DNA from: Branchiostoma belcheri
Lineage: Eukaryota > Chordata > Leptocardii > Amphioxiformes > Branchiostomatidae
Direction: 5' to 3'
NCBI RefSeq assembly: GCF_001625305.1
Contig: NW_017803921.1
Coordinates: forward strand, 3,012,746-3,076,745
DNA: 64,000 bases
The notes under the pieces were generated by a model. It had not been told where the DNA came from. It saw nothing but the letters and a program-made list of their open reading frames with translations, and did not search any database. The first letter of the stretch is position 1. The number at the start of each line of letters is the position of its first letter. Shown in pieces: positions 62,105-64,000 of this stretch. Made by a program: the position numbers and the translations under genes.

Positions 62105-63165
62105 GGCGGCCGATTCAAGTGAATGGTCTCCACCCTCAGGTGTTAAACACCTTGCGTCAGATTAAGCACATAATTCTATAACTCGTAATGACTTTCCATC
62201 ATTTTATGATGATCCATACTTTGGTGTTCTAGTAAGAAAAGTAACGCACGCTACGTCATTTTGACGTCATGTCGTCTTAAACTGAAGAACATGACGGGCA
62301 GTTGTACCGTAACTGGTCTCCACCTTTAGGTGTTTAACACCTTGTAGCAGAGTAACTATATAATTTTACAACTTGCAATGACTTTCAATCCCTTTATAAT
62401 GATCCATACTTTGATATTCTAGTAAGAATAGTAACGCACACGACGTCGTTTTGACGTCATGTCGTGTTACAGCAACGAAAATGGCGGAAAGTTGTACCGT
62501 AACTCGTCTCCACTTATAGGTGTTTAACATCTTGCAGCAGGGTAACAATATAATCTTACAACTTACAATGACATTCAATCCCTTTATAATGATCCACACT
62601 TTGATCTTCTAGTAAGACAAGTAACGAACACGACGTCGTTTTGACGTCATGTCGTCTTAAACTGAATAGAAATGGTGGGAAGTTGTGGCAGTAGCTGGTC
62701 TCCGTTCTAGGTGTTTAACACCTTGTAGCAGAGTAACTATATAATTTTACAACTTGCGATGACATTGAATTCCTTTAGAAGGATCCATACTTTGATATTC
62801 TAGTAAGAAAAGTAACGCACACGACGTCGTTTTGACGTCATGTCGTCTAAAACTAAAGAAAATGGCGGGAAGTTGTACCGTAACTCGTCTCCACCTGTAG
62901 GTGTTTGACACCTTGTGGCAGAGTACCCATATAATTTTACAAGTTGCGATGATTTTCAATCCCTTTACAATGATCCATACTTTGATATTCTAGTAAGACA
63001 TGTAACGCACACGACGTCGTTTTGACGTCATGTCGTCTAAAACTATAGAAAATGGCGGGAAGTTTTAACGTAACTTGTCTCCACCTGTAGGTGTTAAACA
63101 CCTTGTAGCAGAGTAACCATATAATTTTAGAACTTGCAATGACTTTCAATCCCTTTACAATGATC
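62105..63165. repeat. 190-bp satellite array, about 5.5 copies, each with a TGACGTCA site
   Basis: GTCTCCACC-like starts are at 62125, 62315, 62505, 62696, 62886 and 63076, a period of 190-191 bp. Each unit carries ACGACGTCGTTTTGACGTCA, AGGTGTTTAACACCTTG and AAAATGGCGGGAAGTTGT-like blocks. The array resumes at 63875 and runs off the window. Confidence 0.95.
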
Positions 63166-63172
63166 CATACAT

Positions 63173-63874
63173 TCTGTATCTGTATCTGTATAGCCGGTAT
63201 GACCGCCTTTCGGCGTAACACACCAGCTTCGCAGGCACGCGGCGCGGCGGCAGCTGGCTATATTACACCGATCGACTTGTTACACCTAACCCTTGAACTT
63301 CTAGCTCTAGACATTGTTTAAAGCTATCTATTGACAATGCCCCTACTGTACTTGGTGACAGTGAGTTCCACTCTGCGATAGTTCTAGGAAAGAATGAATT
63401 CTTGAACACCTCAATCCTTGGTTGATAACTCTGGTACTTGAATGCGTGGCTATTTCTTGTTCTCTTCTGGGCTGGTATTAGGTACTTAGTAGTTGGGACA
63501 TCCACCAGTTTATTAGTCATTTTGTACATCATGCATAGTCTAGACATCTTTCTTCTGTCTTCCAGTGAGGTCCACTGTACGTTTCTTTTCATTTCCGTGA
63601 ACACTACCACCTCCTACATAGTTGTTCATAAAGAATCTTGCAGCTTGATTCTGTACCCTTTCCACTTTGTCTTTGTCTTTCTTTGTATATGGATCCCATA
63701 CTGTCGCAGCGTATTCTAGGTTCGGTCTTACAAGTGACGTGTATGCAATTGATTTTACTCTAGTTGGACATGCCCACAGATTACGTTTAATCACTCCCAA
63801 TGTCTGCTTCGCCTTAGTTGTGATATTATTAATATGTGCACCCCACTTCAGTCCGCTTGTCAGCGTGACGTCCA
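63173..63874 (-). mobile_element. Non-LTR retrotransposon 3' fragment (CR1/L2-like) inserted in the satellite
   Basis: Minus-strand translation shows GLKWGAHINNITTKAKQTLG, SLVRPNLEYAATVWDPYTK and, in another frame after a shift near 63600, RNVQWTSLEDRRKMSRLCMM and FKNSFFPRTIAEWNSL, the C-terminal end of a CR1/L2-type reverse transcriptase ORF. The 3' end has a TACAGATACAGATACAG tail (63175-63195). It is 5' truncated and not autonomous. Confidence 0.88.
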
Positions 63875-64000
63875 TTGATATTCTAGGAAGAAAAGTAACG
63901 CACACGACGTCGTTTTGACGTCATGTCGTCTTAAACTGAAAAGAAATGGCGGGAAGTTGTGGCAGTAGCTGGTCTCCGTTCTCAGGTGTTTAACACCTTG
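63875..64000. repeat. Resumption of the 190-bp satellite
   Basis: TGATATTCTAGGAAGAAAAG, then the ACGACGTCG/TGACGTCA block and GTCTCCGTTCTCAGGTG at 63971, in register with the array left of the retrotransposon. It is cut by the window end. Confidence 0.9.

Overview
This is eukaryotic, intron-rich nuclear DNA. Genes are split into many short exons with GT/AG junctions, and introns and intergenic DNA are full of microsatellites, small inverted-repeat transposons (MITEs), tRNA-derived SINEs, non-LTR retrotransposon tails and a 190-bp satellite. PLAT-type animal lipoxygenases beside an NAPE-PLD point to an animal. The style of the genome suggests a marine invertebrate deuterostome, most likely a cephalochordate (amphioxus); that placement is inference. 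Coordinates below come from splicing exons by hand, so that every junction has GT/AG and keeps the reading frame.

Layout. (1) 55-4385, minus: an 8-exon gene for a 389-aa coiled-coil, Glu/Lys/Thr-rich protein. (2) 6665-8231, minus: a small 81-aa gene made of repeated exon modules. (3) 10472-20692, minus: a complete 16-coding-exon lipoxygenase (LOX-A, 669 aa). (4) 22552-37499, plus: a 12-exon patatin-like phospholipase with two C-terminal EF-hands (554 aa), head to head with LOX-A. (5) 44038-55634, plus: a second complete 16-coding-exon lipoxygenase (LOX-B, 667 aa). (6) 56743-61038, minus: an N-acyl-phosphatidylethanolamine phospholipase D (NAPE-PLD), tail to tail with LOX-B, carrying two duplicated exon pairs that look mutually exclusive. 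(7) 61.3-64 kb: an orphan exon-like stretch and a 190-bp satellite broken by a retrotransposon tail.

The centre of the window reads as a lipid-mediator cluster. A phospholipase that could release fatty acid from membrane lipid is flanked by two lipoxygenases that could oxygenate it, with an enzyme that makes N-acylethanolamines (the anandamide class) next door. The phospholipase and both lipoxygenases all begin MGxxxS, the N-myristoylation signal, which suggests recruitment to the same membrane. The phospholipase's EF-hands offer a calcium input. The LOX-A/phospholipase pair shares a short divergent upstream region. These functional links are inferred from family membership and arrangement; the domains, catalytic residues, exon phases and N-termini are read directly from the sequence.
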